A stretch of 64,000 bases of DNA. It comes from JAFAGO01 sp031987605. Its GTDB lineage: Bacteria > Bacteroidota > Bacteroidia > Flavobacteriales > Weeksellaceae. Below are positions 16,612 through 25,146 of the stretch, one piece after another. Under the pieces are notes generated by a model. The model worked only from the letters and a program-made list of their open reading frames with translations. It was not told where the DNA came from and made no database searches. The position numbers and the translations under genes were made by a program. Within the stretch, counting starts at the first letter, position 1. Each line of letters starts with the position of its first letter. The DNA is taken from positions 62,001 through 126,000 of the forward strand of contig DALZZF010000006.1 in NCBI GenBank assembly GCA_031987605.1. The letters run 5' to 3'.

Positions 16612-17544
16612 TTAACGGTAGTTTTTCAGGAATTCGGAGATTTCTGAAAAGTTTCTGAAATCATGACAAATGTCATCCTTTTTTATTCGCCAAAACCCGT
16701 CATGAAATTGGAATTCAAATGCAGACCAGTTTTTTTGATGATTTTTCTGGAGAAAAGAGTAGAGCATTTCTTTTTCAAAATCAGGGGCTGAAATTCGGGG
16801 AGCTGCAAATGACGCATCGAAGTTGAAAAGCTGCGGTTTTACGAGTTCCTGATGTTGTGAAAGAATATCTTCGGCAATTCCGGTATAGAGCTGCCGATTT
16901 TTTATGTACCATATTTTATCCGCAAATTCTTTTGCCAAACGCCAGTCGTGTGAAGAAAATAAGATTAATTTATTTTGTTCTTTTGCTAATTTTCGAAGGA
17001 GTTGTAGTATACTAATTTTGTTTTCTTCATCCAGATGTGTGGTGGGTTCATCGAGAATAATGAAGGGAGAATTTTGAGCCAAAGCTCTACCTATAAATGC
17101 TTTCTGAAGATTTCCGTCAGAAAGTTTTACCAAAGGAAGATCTTGATATTCAGTAAGATTCAACCCGTGAATAATGTGCTGAACTTCGGATTTATCTTCC
17201 TGATTCAATTCGAAATAGTAAGGATAATGAATGTATTTCCCCAAAGAAATCAAATCGGTTGTAGTATAGTTTGTCGGTATTTGCGCTTTGGAAAAAACGA
17301 TGGCAATCTGTGCTGCAATTTCCTTTGCAGAAAGGGTTCTTATGTTTTTTCCATTTAAAAAAATGCTTCCGTTCAATGTTGGAATTTGGTTGAGAATACT
17401 TTTGATTAAAGTGGTTTTTCCGGTTCCGTTGTTTCCAATCAGCAGGCAGACTTCACCCAGATTCAGTTCTGCATTCGCCGATTGAATCAGGGGAGAATGG
17501 TAGCCAATTTCGGTATGTTCAAGTTTCAGAAACATTTTATGCAT
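16612..17544 (-). CDS. iron/cobalamin-type ABC transporter ATP-binding protein (FecE/BtuD class)
   Basis: A 310-residue ATPase with Walker A LIGNNGTGKTTLIKS (about 35-49), the signature as KLSDGNLQKAFIGRALA (LSDGN in place of LSGGQ), Walker B FIILDEPTTHLD and the switch His in FSSHD. The ATPase core ends near residue 240; an extra C-terminal part of about 70 residues (ISAPDFEKEMLYSFLQKN onward) is unlike E. coli FecE and seems lineage-specific. It powers uptake through the upstream FecCD-type permease, whose stop codon it overlaps by 8 bp. A second Met three codons in (17535) could also be the start. Substrate is a metal chelate or vitamin; which one cannot be told. Confidence 0.88.
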   Translation of the reverse strand: MHKMFLKLEHTEIGYHSPLIQSANAELNLGEVCLLIGNNGTGKTTLIKSILNQIPTLNGSIFLNGKNIRTLSAKEIAAQIAIVFSKAQIPTNYTTTDLISLGKYIHYPYYFELNQEDKSEVQHIIHGLNLTEYQDLPLVKLSDGNLQKAFIGRALAQNSPFIILDEPTTHLDEENKISILQLLRKLAKEQNKLILFSSHDWRLAKEFADKIWYIKNRQLYTGIAEDILSQHQELVKPQLFNFDASFAAPRISAPDFEKEMLYSFLQKNHQKNWSAFEFQFHDGFWRIKKDDICHDFRNFSEISEFLKNYR

Positions 17545-18508
17545 TGTTTTTTTTCAGCATCATGGCAAGAATTACCGGAATTCCAAATAGAGAAGTGATG
17601 ACATTTATAGGCAGTTTGGTGATTTCCGAAACAGAAGAAAAGACTTCCATAATCAGGATTCCCAAAACCATATTCAAAATCCATTGCTGCCATAGTTTCG
17701 AAGGATTGTAAAGCATTCTGCAAAAGTGCGGAACTACAATTCCGATGAACAGAACCGGTCCCATAAAAGCCGTTACAGAAGCCGAAAGCAAAGACGAAGC
17801 CACAATTACAGAATATTTTAAAAGCGTGAGATTCACACCGAAACTTTGTGCGTAAGCAGTTCCCAGTGCATTTCCGATTAATGGTTTAATGGTTTTGAAA
17901 CTGATGAACATTCCGATCAATACAATCAAAGTAAGGATGATAATCTGGTTGGTGGTAACCATATTATTTGCCCCGAAACTCCAGAGAATATAATTTTTAA
18001 GACTTTGATTATCAGCATATAATTGCAGAATTGAAATTACTGCGCCTGCCAAAGCTGAAATCAGAAATCCGAAAATAATTAGAAAAGATTTATCCTGAAA
18101 CCGCTTCGAAAATCCGAGTAAAACAATCATCAGCAGTAAACTTCCGAGAATTGCGGAAATGCTGAGAAAACTATTCTGTAAAAATTCGGGGAGCACCACA
18201 TCCTGTGACAAAAAAATATAAAAAGCAACCGCCAGACTTGCCGCCGAAGTAATTCCCAGAACCGACGGTCCTGCCAAAGGATTCTGAAAATATTCTTGCA
18301 AAAGAAATCCAGAAGTCGGAATGGAAATTCCTGCCAGCAAAACCACCAGAGTACGATTTATCCGGAGTTCCACAACCTGAGATTGATCCGTATTTCCCAA
18401 AAAATCCGAAAAGTTGAGTGTGGCAAAACCCGTATTCAGATTCCAGAAAACGGTCAGCAGCAGCAACGCTACCAAAATCACCATCAGCAATCTGAAATTC
18501 CGGATCAT
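17537..18508 (-). CDS. FecCD family iron/cobalamin ABC transporter permease
   Basis: A 323-residue, strongly hydrophobic protein with about nine to ten membrane helices and FecCD hallmarks: LRINRTLVVLLAGISI near residue 46, then FQNPLAGPSVLGITSAAS, GPVLFIGIVVPHFCRML and the C-terminal PINVITSLFGIPVIL. It forms the inner-membrane channel for siderophore, haem or cobalamin uptake together with the downstream ATPase. The usual periplasmic binding protein gene is missing; instead a TlpA-like lipoprotein lies 15 bp upstream in the same operon. The binding protein may be encoded elsewhere. Confidence 0.92.
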   Translation of the reverse strand: MIRNFRLLMVILVALLLLTVFWNLNTGFATLNFSDFLGNTDQSQVVELRINRTLVVLLAGISIPTSGFLLQEYFQNPLAGPSVLGITSAASLAVAFYIFLSQDVVLPEFLQNSFLSISAILGSLLLMIVLLGFSKRFQDKSFLIIFGFLISALAGAVISILQLYADNQSLKNYILWSFGANNMVTTNQIIILTLIVLIGMFISFKTIKPLIGNALGTAYAQSFGVNLTLLKYSVIVASSLLSASVTAFMGPVLFIGIVVPHFCRMLYNPSKLWQQWILNMVLGILIMEVFSSVSEITKLPINVITSLFGIPVILAMMLKKNNA

Positions 18509-18523
18509 TATGGCGTAGAAAAT

Positions 18524-19087
18524 TTATTGAAAAGAATTAATCTTGGCATCCAGTTCTTCTTTGGTAATTGAACCGTTGATTTCCTGCGTTTTATCACCTT
18601 TTTTCATATAGGTAGATGGAATGGTTTCCCCTTTCCAAGTCTTAAAATTTGAAGCGAAAAACGGAGGATTAAGAAGATTTCCGTCCAGCAAAATGGTTTC
18701 TTTTGCAATGCCGTGTTCTTCAACAAAATTCTTCACATCGGTATCCCAAATGGTTTTTTCGTCCAGACTGATAAAAGTAAATTTCACGGGCTGATCTTTC
18801 AAAGTTTCCATTTTTTCTTTAAAATGCGGGATCTCACGAACGCATGGTCCGCACCAAGTGGCAAAAAAGTTGGTCACGTAAAGCGTGTCGTTTTTATTTC
18901 CGTTCAGAAGTTTTGAGGTTTGCTCCGGCGTGTATTCCACCGCAACAAAGGGGCTGATATTTTCAGGAACTGAAGTTTCAGTGATGGTTGCAGAATCTGC
19001 AGAAACACTTTCTTCAACTACTTTTGTTTCTTTTTTGCACGAGAAAAGCATGAATATTGTGACGAAAGGCAAAGCCAACTTTTTCAT
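18524..19087 (-). CDS. TlpA/ResA-type thioredoxin-fold lipoprotein
   Basis: A 187-residue protein with a lipoprotein signal (MKKLALPFVTIFMLFSC, lipid Cys17), a low-complexity linker rich in Ser/Thr/Glu and a thioredoxin domain with the active-site motif FFATWCGPCVREIP (Cys79, Cys82). Membrane-anchored thioredoxins of this class reduce disulfides in the periplasm, for example in cytochrome c maturation or metal handling. It heads the operon with the FecCD permease and ATPase, where a substrate-binding protein would be expected; a link to metal uptake is inference. It is divergent from the PaaE-like reductase gene with 32 bp between starts. Confidence 0.9.
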   Translation of the reverse strand: MKKLALPFVTIFMLFSCKKETKVVEESVSADSATITETSVPENISPFVAVEYTPEQTSKLLNGNKNDTLYVTNFFATWCGPCVREIPHFKEKMETLKDQPVKFTFISLDEKTIWDTDVKNFVEEHGIAKETILLDGNLLNPPFFASNFKTWKGETIPSTYMKKGDKTQEINGSITKEELDAKINSFQ

Positions 19088-19119
19088 TGGATAATATTTT
19101 ATATTTTTGAATTTAGATT

Positions 19120-20241
19120 ATGGAAGACAATTTACTGAAAGCAAAACGGCTTACTTTTTATCCGCTAAAATTAGAGAAAAAACAACAACTTACCAAAAGC
19201 ACGTATGCGCTGGAACTCAGCATTCCTGAAGATTTAAAACAAATTTTCAGGTTTCAGGCAGGGCAGTATGTTCCTGTTCAGTACGAATTTCAGGGAAAAA
19301 TTTTCGTTAATGATTATTCCATGACTTCCGCGCCGTACGAAGAAAAACTGAGTCTCGGAATAAAAGTAAATTCACCGGAAAGTTCCGCCAATGCCATTAT
19401 TGATAAAAATATCGGCGATGTTTTATGGGTTGCACCACCACAGGGAAGGTTTACACTGGTTTCAAAACCGCATGAATTCCGTACAATATTGGGATTTGCA
19501 GGCGGAATCGGGATTACACCGATTTTAAGTCATTTCAAAAATATTCTTCACAACGAACCCAGAACACGGCTTTTTCTTTTTTATAGCAACCGGAATCGGG
19601 AGGAAATTGCCTTTCATCATGAATTGCATGAATTGGTGGATCAGTACGGAGAACGGTTGCAGGTTTATTATTTTCTTTCACAGGAAAATCCTGGAAATCA
19701 CTTAACTTTCGGCAGGATTGATGAACATAAATTAGAACTCATTATCAACCAGATTTTGCATTTGGACGATACCGATGAAGAATCCACCATTTGGGATTCG
19801 GTAGATGAAGTGTTGATTTGCGGCAAAGGAGAAATGATTAAAACCCTTGCCAATGCTTGCTTTGATAATGGAATTCCGAAAAAAAATATTCATTTTGAAC
19901 TTTTTCAGGAATTTAATGAAGATATTTACCCTCAGGAAAATATTTTTCCGCTGGTGGAAAATATTGAAGTTGATTTTAAATTATTCAATCAGGAATATAC
20001 AACCCAACTGGCAAACAATAAAACGCGGTTGCTGCAACAGTTACTGATTCAGAAATATCCCGTTCCCTATTCCTGTAAATCAGGAATTTGCGGAAGTTGC
20101 GAATGCAAACTGATTGAAGGGGAAGTTGAACTTCTTGAAAATGAATATTTAACAGAAAAAGAAGTGGAATCAGGACATATTCTGGCATGCATGTCGGTTG
20201 TGTTAAGCAAGAAAATAAAAGTAGATTTTGATTTGATTTGA
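19120..20241 (+). CDS. ferredoxin-NADP reductase-like flavoprotein with C-terminal 2Fe-2S domain (PaaE-like)
   Basis: A 373-residue electron-transfer protein. The FAD domain comes first, with the flavin-binding motif VNDYSMTSAP; the NAD(P) domain carries LGFAGGIGITPILSHFK and LICGKGEMIK; the plant-type ferredoxin domain at the C-terminus has ligands Cys319, Cys324, Cys327 and Cys357 (C-x4-C-x2-C-x29-C). The layout matches PaaE/HmpA-type reductases that feed electrons from NADPH to an oxygenase. No oxygenase or other paa genes are adjacent, so the partner is unknown; the membrane hydroxylase at 8189-8971 is a distant possibility. A TATTTTTG -7 element is at 19102-19109. Confidence 0.9.
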   Translation: MEDNLLKAKRLTFYPLKLEKKQQLTKSTYALELSIPEDLKQIFRFQAGQYVPVQYEFQGKIFVNDYSMTSAPYEEKLSLGIKVNSPESSANAIIDKNIGDVLWVAPPQGRFTLVSKPHEFRTILGFAGGIGITPILSHFKNILHNEPRTRLFLFYSNRNREEIAFHHELHELVDQYGERLQVYYFLSQENPGNHLTFGRIDEHKLELIINQILHLDDTDEESTIWDSVDEVLICGKGEMIKTLANACFDNGIPKKNIHFELFQEFNEDIYPQENIFPLVENIEVDFKLFNQEYTTQLANNKTRLLQQLLIQKYPVPYSCKSGICGSCECKLIEGEVELLENEYLTEKEVESGHILACMSVVLSKKIKVDFDLI

Positions 20242-20858
20242 AAAAAATCCAAAACATAGTAAAAACTTTGTTCAATGTGACGGAAGTGGCTGTTCTGCTG
20301 ATGATTCTGGCGAATATCTGGGTATTTGCCTTAACCAACGGAAGAACCTATACCCGTATTTCTAAGGTTCCGCCTCGGGAAACCGCTTTGGTTTTGGGCA
20401 CATCTCCCAGAATGAAATCCGGTATGGCAAATCCATATTTCGTGTCGAGAATGGATGCAGCTTCACTATTATATCATCACGGAAAAATAAAAAAAATTAT
20501 CGTGAGCGGTGAAAAAAGCAAAGGATATGATGAACCTGCTGCCATGAAAAATTACCTCGTTTATCAGGAAGGCGTGCCGGAAGAAATCATCACAGAAGAT
20601 CCAAAAGGATTCAAAACACAAATGTCCATTAATAACTGCAAAAATGTGTACAAACAGAATAATGTGATTATTGTTTCACAAGGATTTCATAATCTGCGCG
20701 CACTCTTTTATGCGCGGAACAACAGCATGAATGCTTTGGGTTTTGATGCGCAGGATGTAGACAGAAAGGAGAGTTTCTACCGCAACCAATCCCGGGAATT
20801 TCTGGCAAGAGTACTGGCTGTGGTGTATTATATTTTCGGAATTGAGAATCGGGTTTAA
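20238..20858 (+). CDS. SanA/YdcF family (DUF218) membrane protein
   Basis: A 206-residue protein with one N-terminal membrane helix (about residues 12-32) and a DUF218/ElyC-SanA-YdcF domain: ETALVLGTSP, MDAASLLYHHGKIKKIIVSGE and the downstream NCKNVYKQNNVIIVSQGFHNLRAL. SanA of E. coli affects envelope permeability and vancomycin sensitivity; the biochemical role is not settled. The start is TTG at 20238 and overlaps the TGA stop of the preceding reductase gene, implying coupled translation. The membrane helix begins about 12 residues after this start and no ATG is available, which supports the TTG. Confidence 0.85.
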   Translation: MKKIQNIVKTLFNVTEVAVLLMILANIWVFALTNGRTYTRISKVPPRETALVLGTSPRMKSGMANPYFVSRMDAASLLYHHGKIKKIIVSGEKSKGYDEPAAMKNYLVYQEGVPEEIITEDPKGFKTQMSINNCKNVYKQNNVIIVSQGFHNLRALFYARNNSMNALGFDAQDVDRKESFYRNQSREFLARVLAVVYYIFGIENRV

Positions 20859-20986
20859 TTTAAAGTTTAAATTTAATTTGTTTATTTTAAACATATGATA
20901 ATCATTAATTTATAAAAATTATATATTATTTTGCTTTAAGTAAAAATATCCTTGAATTTTCTCTTTTACAAAACGCGTAAAAAGTC

Positions 20987-20994
20987 TATATTTG
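20987..20994 (+). promoter_or_regulatory. -7 promoter element (TATATTTG) of the udk operon
   Basis: TATATTTG matches TAnnTTTG and ends 15 nt before the udk ATG. The -33 region is only TTTT, so the match is partial. Confidence 0.5.
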
Positions 20995-21009
20995 TAAAAA
21001 CAAACTACA

Positions 21010-21627
21010 ATGCTCGTAATAGGAATTGCCGGTGGAACTGGAAGTGGAAAAACAACGGTAGTAAACAAAATCCTTCAGCAACTGAATGCCGAAGGTGTGA
21101 ATGTTCTTTCTCAGGATAATTATTATCACAACAACGAACATCTCTCTTTAACAGAACGTGAAAAACTGAACTACGATCACCCGAAATCCATTGATTTTGA
21201 TTTGCTGATTGACCATGTAAAAACCCTCAAAAGCGGACAAAGTATTGAGCAGCCACTCTACAGTTTCGTTACCCATTCCAGAACCGGAGATTTTGTAACA
21301 GTTGAACCCAAAAATGTTTTGATTGTTGAAGGAATTTTGGTGCTTACCAATCCCGAACTTTTGAAAGAATATGATCTGAAAGTATTTGTACACGCCGATT
21401 CCGATGAACGTTTGATTCGCAGAATCAGAAGAGATACGCAGGAAAGAGGTCGTGATCTGAGCGAAGTTTTACATCGTTACCAAACGACTTTAAAGCCTAT
21501 GCATCAGGAGTTTATAGAGCCGTCTAAGAACGAAGCGGATCTCATCGTTCCGAATATGAAACACAACAATGTAGCCATTGATTTTCTGACGACTGTGATT
21601 AACAATTCACTTAAAAAAGTTCATTAA
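21010..21627 (+). CDS. udk: uridine kinase
   Basis: A 205-residue pyrimidine salvage kinase that phosphorylates uridine and cytidine with ATP or GTP. The P-loop GGTGSGKT is at residues 8-15; QDNYYHNN, YDHPKSIDFDLL, the VEGILV strand and RRIRRDTQERGRD are characteristic of the family. Length is normal. The ATG at 21010 places the first strand directly at the N-terminus. It is followed 2 bp later by the ftsB-like gene and then the mutase small subunit, an operon order that I recall from other Flavobacteriia. Confidence 0.95.
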   Translation: MLVIGIAGGTGSGKTTVVNKILQQLNAEGVNVLSQDNYYHNNEHLSLTEREKLNYDHPKSIDFDLLIDHVKTLKSGQSIEQPLYSFVTHSRTGDFVTVEPKNVLIVEGILVLTNPELLKEYDLKVFVHADSDERLIRRIRRDTQERGRDLSEVLHRYQTTLKPMHQEFIEPSKNEADLIVPNMKHNNVAIDFLTTVINNSLKKVH

Positions 21628-21629
21628 AA

Positions 21630-21983
21630 ATGGATCAGAATCTGATAAAAGACATCAAACCGCAATCGCCAACCTGGAAATTTATCCGGAAATATATTCT
21701 GAATAAATATACGGTAACACTTGTACTTTTTTTAGGTTGGATGACGTTTTTTGACAGTACTTCGTTTCTGGTAATCAATGAGTTAAATCAGGAAATTAAA
21801 AAGTATGAAGATCAGCTTCAATACTACAAAACCGAATATGAAAAAAATGATGCTTTCTACAAAAAGCTCATGAACAATAAGGAAGAAAAAGAAAAATTCG
21901 CCCGGGAAAATTATTTTATGAAAAAACCGAACGAAGAAATTTTTATCCTTGTTGCGGACAGTACAAATATTCAGAAAAAATAG
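21630..21983 (+). CDS. FtsB/DivIC-family septum formation initiator
   Basis: A 117-residue bitopic protein. A basic N-terminal cytoplasmic part is followed by one membrane helix (about residues 28-45, TVTLVLFLGWMTFF) and a coiled coil (about 50-90, INELNQEIKKYEDQLQYYKTEY) with the short C-terminal motif EKFARENYFMKKPNEEIFIL typical of FtsB/DivIC. These proteins join FtsL and FtsQ in the divisome and control septal peptidoglycan synthesis. It lies between udk and the mutase small subunit with short spacings, so all three are probably one transcript. Confidence 0.88.
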   Translation: MDQNLIKDIKPQSPTWKFIRKYILNKYTVTLVLFLGWMTFFDSTSFLVINELNQEIKKYEDQLQYYKTEYEKNDAFYKKLMNNKEEKEKFARENYFMKKPNEEIFILVADSTNIQKK

Positions 21984-22009
21984 GTTAAATACAAGTTAAT
22001 CAATCTACT

Positions 22010-23173
22010 ATGTTCAAAAAGGTTACGCTTCAGGATTGGGAAGATGTTGTAAAAAAACAACTGAAAACCGATGATATTTACGCCATATTGCAAAAAGAAA
22101 ATCTCGAAGGACTTTCTGTAAAACCCTATTACGATTCCGTATCGAAACCTTTACAAAATCTTCCGAAAGTGGAAGAAAGTACGCATTTGGTTGCCAAATA
22201 TCATTCAAGTCTGGAAGGTGAAGTCTATGCTTTTCTTTTGGATGAAAATGTAGAAGGTTTGGAAGATAAATCATTGTTTATCAATAATAAAGAACTTGCA
22301 GAACACATTAGCCCTTCTGAAGATGACCGTTATTTTTCGCTGATTGATGTTTTCGATGAAAAGAGCGGAACACTAAACTTACAACTCGCAAAAGAACTTC
22401 TTGCCAAAGATTTTCAGCGGAATATTGCGGTAGATATTTCCTTTCATCAGAACGGTGGAGCTTCGATCATACAGCAGATTGCGATTGTGCTTGCGAAAGT
22501 AAAAGAACTTGTAGAAGTTTTTGGCAGCGAAATTTTCCAAAAAATTATTTTTAAAGTAGCGATCGGAAGCAACTATTTTTTTGAAATTGCAAAAATCCGC
22601 GCATTAAAACTCACGTTCAATCAGCTTACAAAAGAACACGGCTTGAACGAAATTCCGTATATTTTTGCAGAAACTTCCCTGCGAAATAAAACGGTTCACG
22701 ATGAAGAAAACAACTTGATCCGTTCTACTCTGGAACTGGCAGCCGGAATGATTGGCGGTGCCGATGCCGTATTTTCCAATGATTATAAAATTGATAACGG
22801 AAACGAACTTTCCGATGAAATTTCCTTCAAACAGCAGATTGTTTTGGCGTATGAAAGCATTATAAATGTTTTTGAAGACGCCGCAAACGGTAGTTATTAT
22901 GTGGAAGATCTTACCGGACAGATGGCAGAAAAATCCTGGCAATACTTTCTGGAAATTGAAAATAACGGTGGTTATATTGAAAATTTAAAAACAGGAAAAA
23001 TTCAGAAAGATATTTACAATCAGGCAGTTGCAGAACAAAACTGGGTGAAAGACGGAAAAATAAAACTCATCGGAATCAATCTTTATCCTACTCTGGAGAC
23101 CAAAACTTCCGCCGAGGATTTGTATTCTGAAAATGAAATCAAAGAAGTACGCTGGTCCGAAATGTATGAATAA
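22010..23173 (+). CDS. mutA: methylmalonyl-CoA mutase small (beta) subunit
   Basis: A 387-residue protein homologous to the non-catalytic small subunit of methylmalonyl-CoA mutase. It has the TIM-barrel-type mutase region, with VDISFHQNGGASIIQQIA and the MIGGADAVFSNDY motif, but lacks the cobalamin-binding DxHxxG domain. It is shorter than most small subunits (roughly 450-640 residues from memory), ending soon after WVKDGKIKLIGINLYP. The B12-dependent large subunit mutB/scpA, often the next gene, is absent; a repeat array and an orphan lipoprotein follow instead. With a large subunit encoded elsewhere it would interconvert succinyl-CoA and methylmalonyl-CoA. Confidence 0.87.
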   Translation: MFKKVTLQDWEDVVKKQLKTDDIYAILQKENLEGLSVKPYYDSVSKPLQNLPKVEESTHLVAKYHSSLEGEVYAFLLDENVEGLEDKSLFINNKELAEHISPSEDDRYFSLIDVFDEKSGTLNLQLAKELLAKDFQRNIAVDISFHQNGGASIIQQIAIVLAKVKELVEVFGSEIFQKIIFKVAIGSNYFFEIAKIRALKLTFNQLTKEHGLNEIPYIFAETSLRNKTVHDEENNLIRSTLELAAGMIGGADAVFSNDYKIDNGNELSDEISFKQQIVLAYESIINVFEDAANGSYYVEDLTGQMAEKSWQYFLEIENNGGYIENLKTGKIQKDIYNQAVAEQNWVKDGKIKLIGINLYPTLETKTSAEDLYSENEIKEVRWSEMYE

Positions 23174-23224
23174 AAAGTCTGTAAGTCTTTTTTTTTGAAA
23201 TGAAAATCAGTTTTCAATAATTCA

Positions 23225-23458
23225 GCCACGAAGTGGCGAAATCAACAGCATAGGGCAGCGCCCTATGAATACAGAAATATTAAATTTGTCAAGCCCTGAA
23301 AGGGCGAAATCAGTAGCATAGTGCAACGCCCTATGAATACAGTAATATTAAATTTGTCAAGCCCTGAAAGGGCGAAATCAACAGCATAGGGCAACGCCCT
23401 ATGAATAAAGAAATATTAAATTTGTTAAGCCCTGAAAGGGCGAAATCAATAGCATTGG
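23225..23458 (+). repeat. tandem REP-like repeat array, 68-bp period, three full units and a partial fourth
   Basis: Units begin at 23225, 23293, 23361 and 23429. Each has a short hairpin (GCCAC/GTGGC in unit 1, GCCCT/AGGGC in units 2-4), then GAAATC, an AGCA box, a second hairpin (CATAGGGC/GCCCTATG in units 1 and 3) and an AT-rich linker AATATTAAATTTGT. Unit 4 stops after AGCATT. Units differ by a few substitutions only. There is no unique spacer, so this is not CRISPR. Read-through from mutA would transcribe it. Confidence 0.85.
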
Positions 23459-23498
23459 CTGAAACTCGACAAAAAAAGAAAAATCGTTGTTCATTGAT

Positions 23499-23930
23499 AT
23501 GATTTTTTCAAAAATCTTCTTTATAATCATATCCGTTTCTCTTGTTTCCTGTGAAGTAAGAAAATATGATTATTTTAAACTTTCCAAATTTAGGAAGAAT
23601 AATTATCAGCTCGACATCAATTCCAAAAAATATAATCTTTCCAATATTATTCCTCATAAAGGCAATGTTTTTCGGGTAAAAATTGACAGAAAGAATAAAA
23701 TTGTGTTGGTCCAAACGATTGAAAAACCTGAATTTATTACGTTAAAATCAATTTCAGATTCGATAAAAAACGATTACTTAAATTTTACTGTAATATATGG
23801 TTTACCCTTTTTTAAAGAGACTTTTGCAGATGTATTTATAGAAAAAAAAGCAATAGATTCTTTGAATGTTTTGAAATGGCCAACATCTTGTAATGCTAGT
23901 GAAGGATTAATAATAAGAATAAAAGATTAG
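23499..23930 (+). CDS. predicted lipoprotein of unknown function
   Basis: A 143-residue protein starting MIFSKIFFIIISVSLVSC; the hydrophobic stretch followed by LVSC is a lipoprotein signal with the lipid Cys at residue 18. The mature part is rich in Lys, Asn and Ile and has no motif that I recognise. The frame is open from a TTG at 23487, but the ATG at 23499 gives a clean signal peptide. It follows the 68-bp repeat array and is more AT-rich than the flanking genes, which together with its position suggests a recent insertion. It ends 7 bp before the next gene. Confidence 0.65.
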   Translation: MIFSKIFFIIISVSLVSCEVRKYDYFKLSKFRKNNYQLDINSKKYNLSNIIPHKGNVFRVKIDRKNKIVLVQTIEKPEFITLKSISDSIKNDYLNFTVIYGLPFFKETFADVFIEKKAIDSLNVLKWPTSCNASEGLIIRIKD

Positions 23931-23937
23931 TGCATTC

Positions 23938-25089
23938 GTGGCAACTCTAAATAAAGATATACAAAATTACATCCATGCAAATCTCAATGCAGATTTGCAT
24001 TCTCTTTTATTGAAAAAATCGCCATTTCCGGAAGTTTCGATGTTGGAAATTGTTCAGCAAATTAAAGGAAGAAAAGTGGCAGAAAAAAAGTTTCCGTTTC
24101 TGTTGAAAGAAGGAATTATTTTTCCGCCCAATCTCAATTTAGAGCAGGCAAGTTCTCAAGCAACAGCCCACTATAAAATGGCTTTGGTAAAGGGAAAATC
24201 AATGGTTGATCTTACCTGTGGATTTGGAATTGATGCTTTTTTTCTTTCTCAAAATTTTGAGCAAACCGTTTTGGTGGAACAGAACACAGCCTTAGCTGAA
24301 ATTGTTCAGCATAACTGGGAAATTCTCAACCGGAAAGCCGTTTTTAAAAATGAATCGCTGGAAGAATTTTTGAAAACCAATCAACAGCAATTTGATTTAA
24401 TTTATCTCGATCCGGCAAGAAGAGACGAACACCAGAATAAAGTTTTTCTTCTTGAAGATTTGAGTCCGAATCTTATTTATATTCAGGATATTTTGTTGAA
24501 AAAAAGCAAAAATATTCTGGTGAAACTTTCTCCGCTGATTGATCTTTCCTATTTGGTTTCAACAATAAAAAATATCGTAGAAATTCATATTATCGCTGTA
24601 AAAAATGACGTAAAGGAAGTGTTGGTTTTAATGAATGAAGAAAAATCTTCCAAAGAAATTTTGATTTGTGGTGTAAATCTGGAAACTCAGGAACCGGATT
24701 TTCAGTTTTATTTTCATGAAATTTCCACTGCAAATGCTGAGTTTTCTGAGCCAGAAACCTATCTGTATATTCCCAATAATTCAGTGTTAAAGTCGGGCGC
24801 GTTTAATCTGCTTGCACAAAAATTCGGCATTCAAAAACTGCATCCGAATACGCATTTATATACTTCAAATCAATTCATTGAAACTTTTCCGGGAAGAGTT
24901 TTAAAGATGGAAACTATTGATGCCAAACATTTGCAAAAAGGCCAAAAATTCAATATTATCACCAAAAATTATCCGTTAAAACCGGATGCAGTAAAGAAAA
25001 AATACGGTTTGAAAGATGGTGGAAATCAGTACTTAATTTTCACTCAGTCTAAACAAGGGAAAATCATCCTGAAATCAGCCGAAAACTAA
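23938..25089 (+). CDS. class I SAM-dependent methyltransferase with THUMP-like C-terminal domain
   Basis: A 383-residue protein. Residues 60-200 hold a Rossmann methyltransferase with motif I MVDLTCGFGIDAFFLS (about 87-102) and motif IV LIYLDPARRD (about 157-166), where the DPAR sequence suggests RNA as substrate. The C-terminal region (about 290-380, SVLKSGAFNLLAQKFGI and FPGRVLKMETI) fits the THUMP-like domain of Bacteroidota RsmD-related proteins. The start is GTG at 23938; a stop closes the frame shortly before it and no ATG precedes the conserved region. Target RNA is unknown. Confidence 0.85.
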   Translation: MATLNKDIQNYIHANLNADLHSLLLKKSPFPEVSMLEIVQQIKGRKVAEKKFPFLLKEGIIFPPNLNLEQASSQATAHYKMALVKGKSMVDLTCGFGIDAFFLSQNFEQTVLVEQNTALAEIVQHNWEILNRKAVFKNESLEEFLKTNQQQFDLIYLDPARRDEHQNKVFLLEDLSPNLIYIQDILLKKSKNILVKLSPLIDLSYLVSTIKNIVEIHIIAVKNDVKEVLVLMNEEKSSKEILICGVNLETQEPDFQFYFHEISTANAEFSEPETYLYIPNNSVLKSGAFNLLAQKFGIQKLHPNTHLYTSNQFIETFPGRVLKMETIDAKHLQKGQKFNIITKNYPLKPDAVKKKYGLKDGGNQYLIFTQSKQGKIILKSAEN

Positions 25090-25096
25090 AATAAAA

Positions 25097-25128
25097 TTTG
25101 TAGCGAAAACCAATATTTCTTACTTTTG
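25097..25128 (+). promoter_or_regulatory. promoter of the OmpA-family gene (TTTG-N20-TACTTTTG)
   Basis: TTTG at 25097-25100 and TACTTTTG at 25121-25128, separated by 20 nt, match the Bacteroidetes vegetative promoter. The expected start of transcription is a few bases downstream, about 12 nt before the ATG at 25147. Confidence 0.75.
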
Positions 25129-25146
25129 GAAATTAAATAAACAGGA

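Noticed and set aside
23225..23458. Possible CRISPR array because of regular repeats
   Set aside because: The whole 68-bp period is repeated with no variable spacers, and no cas genes are present.
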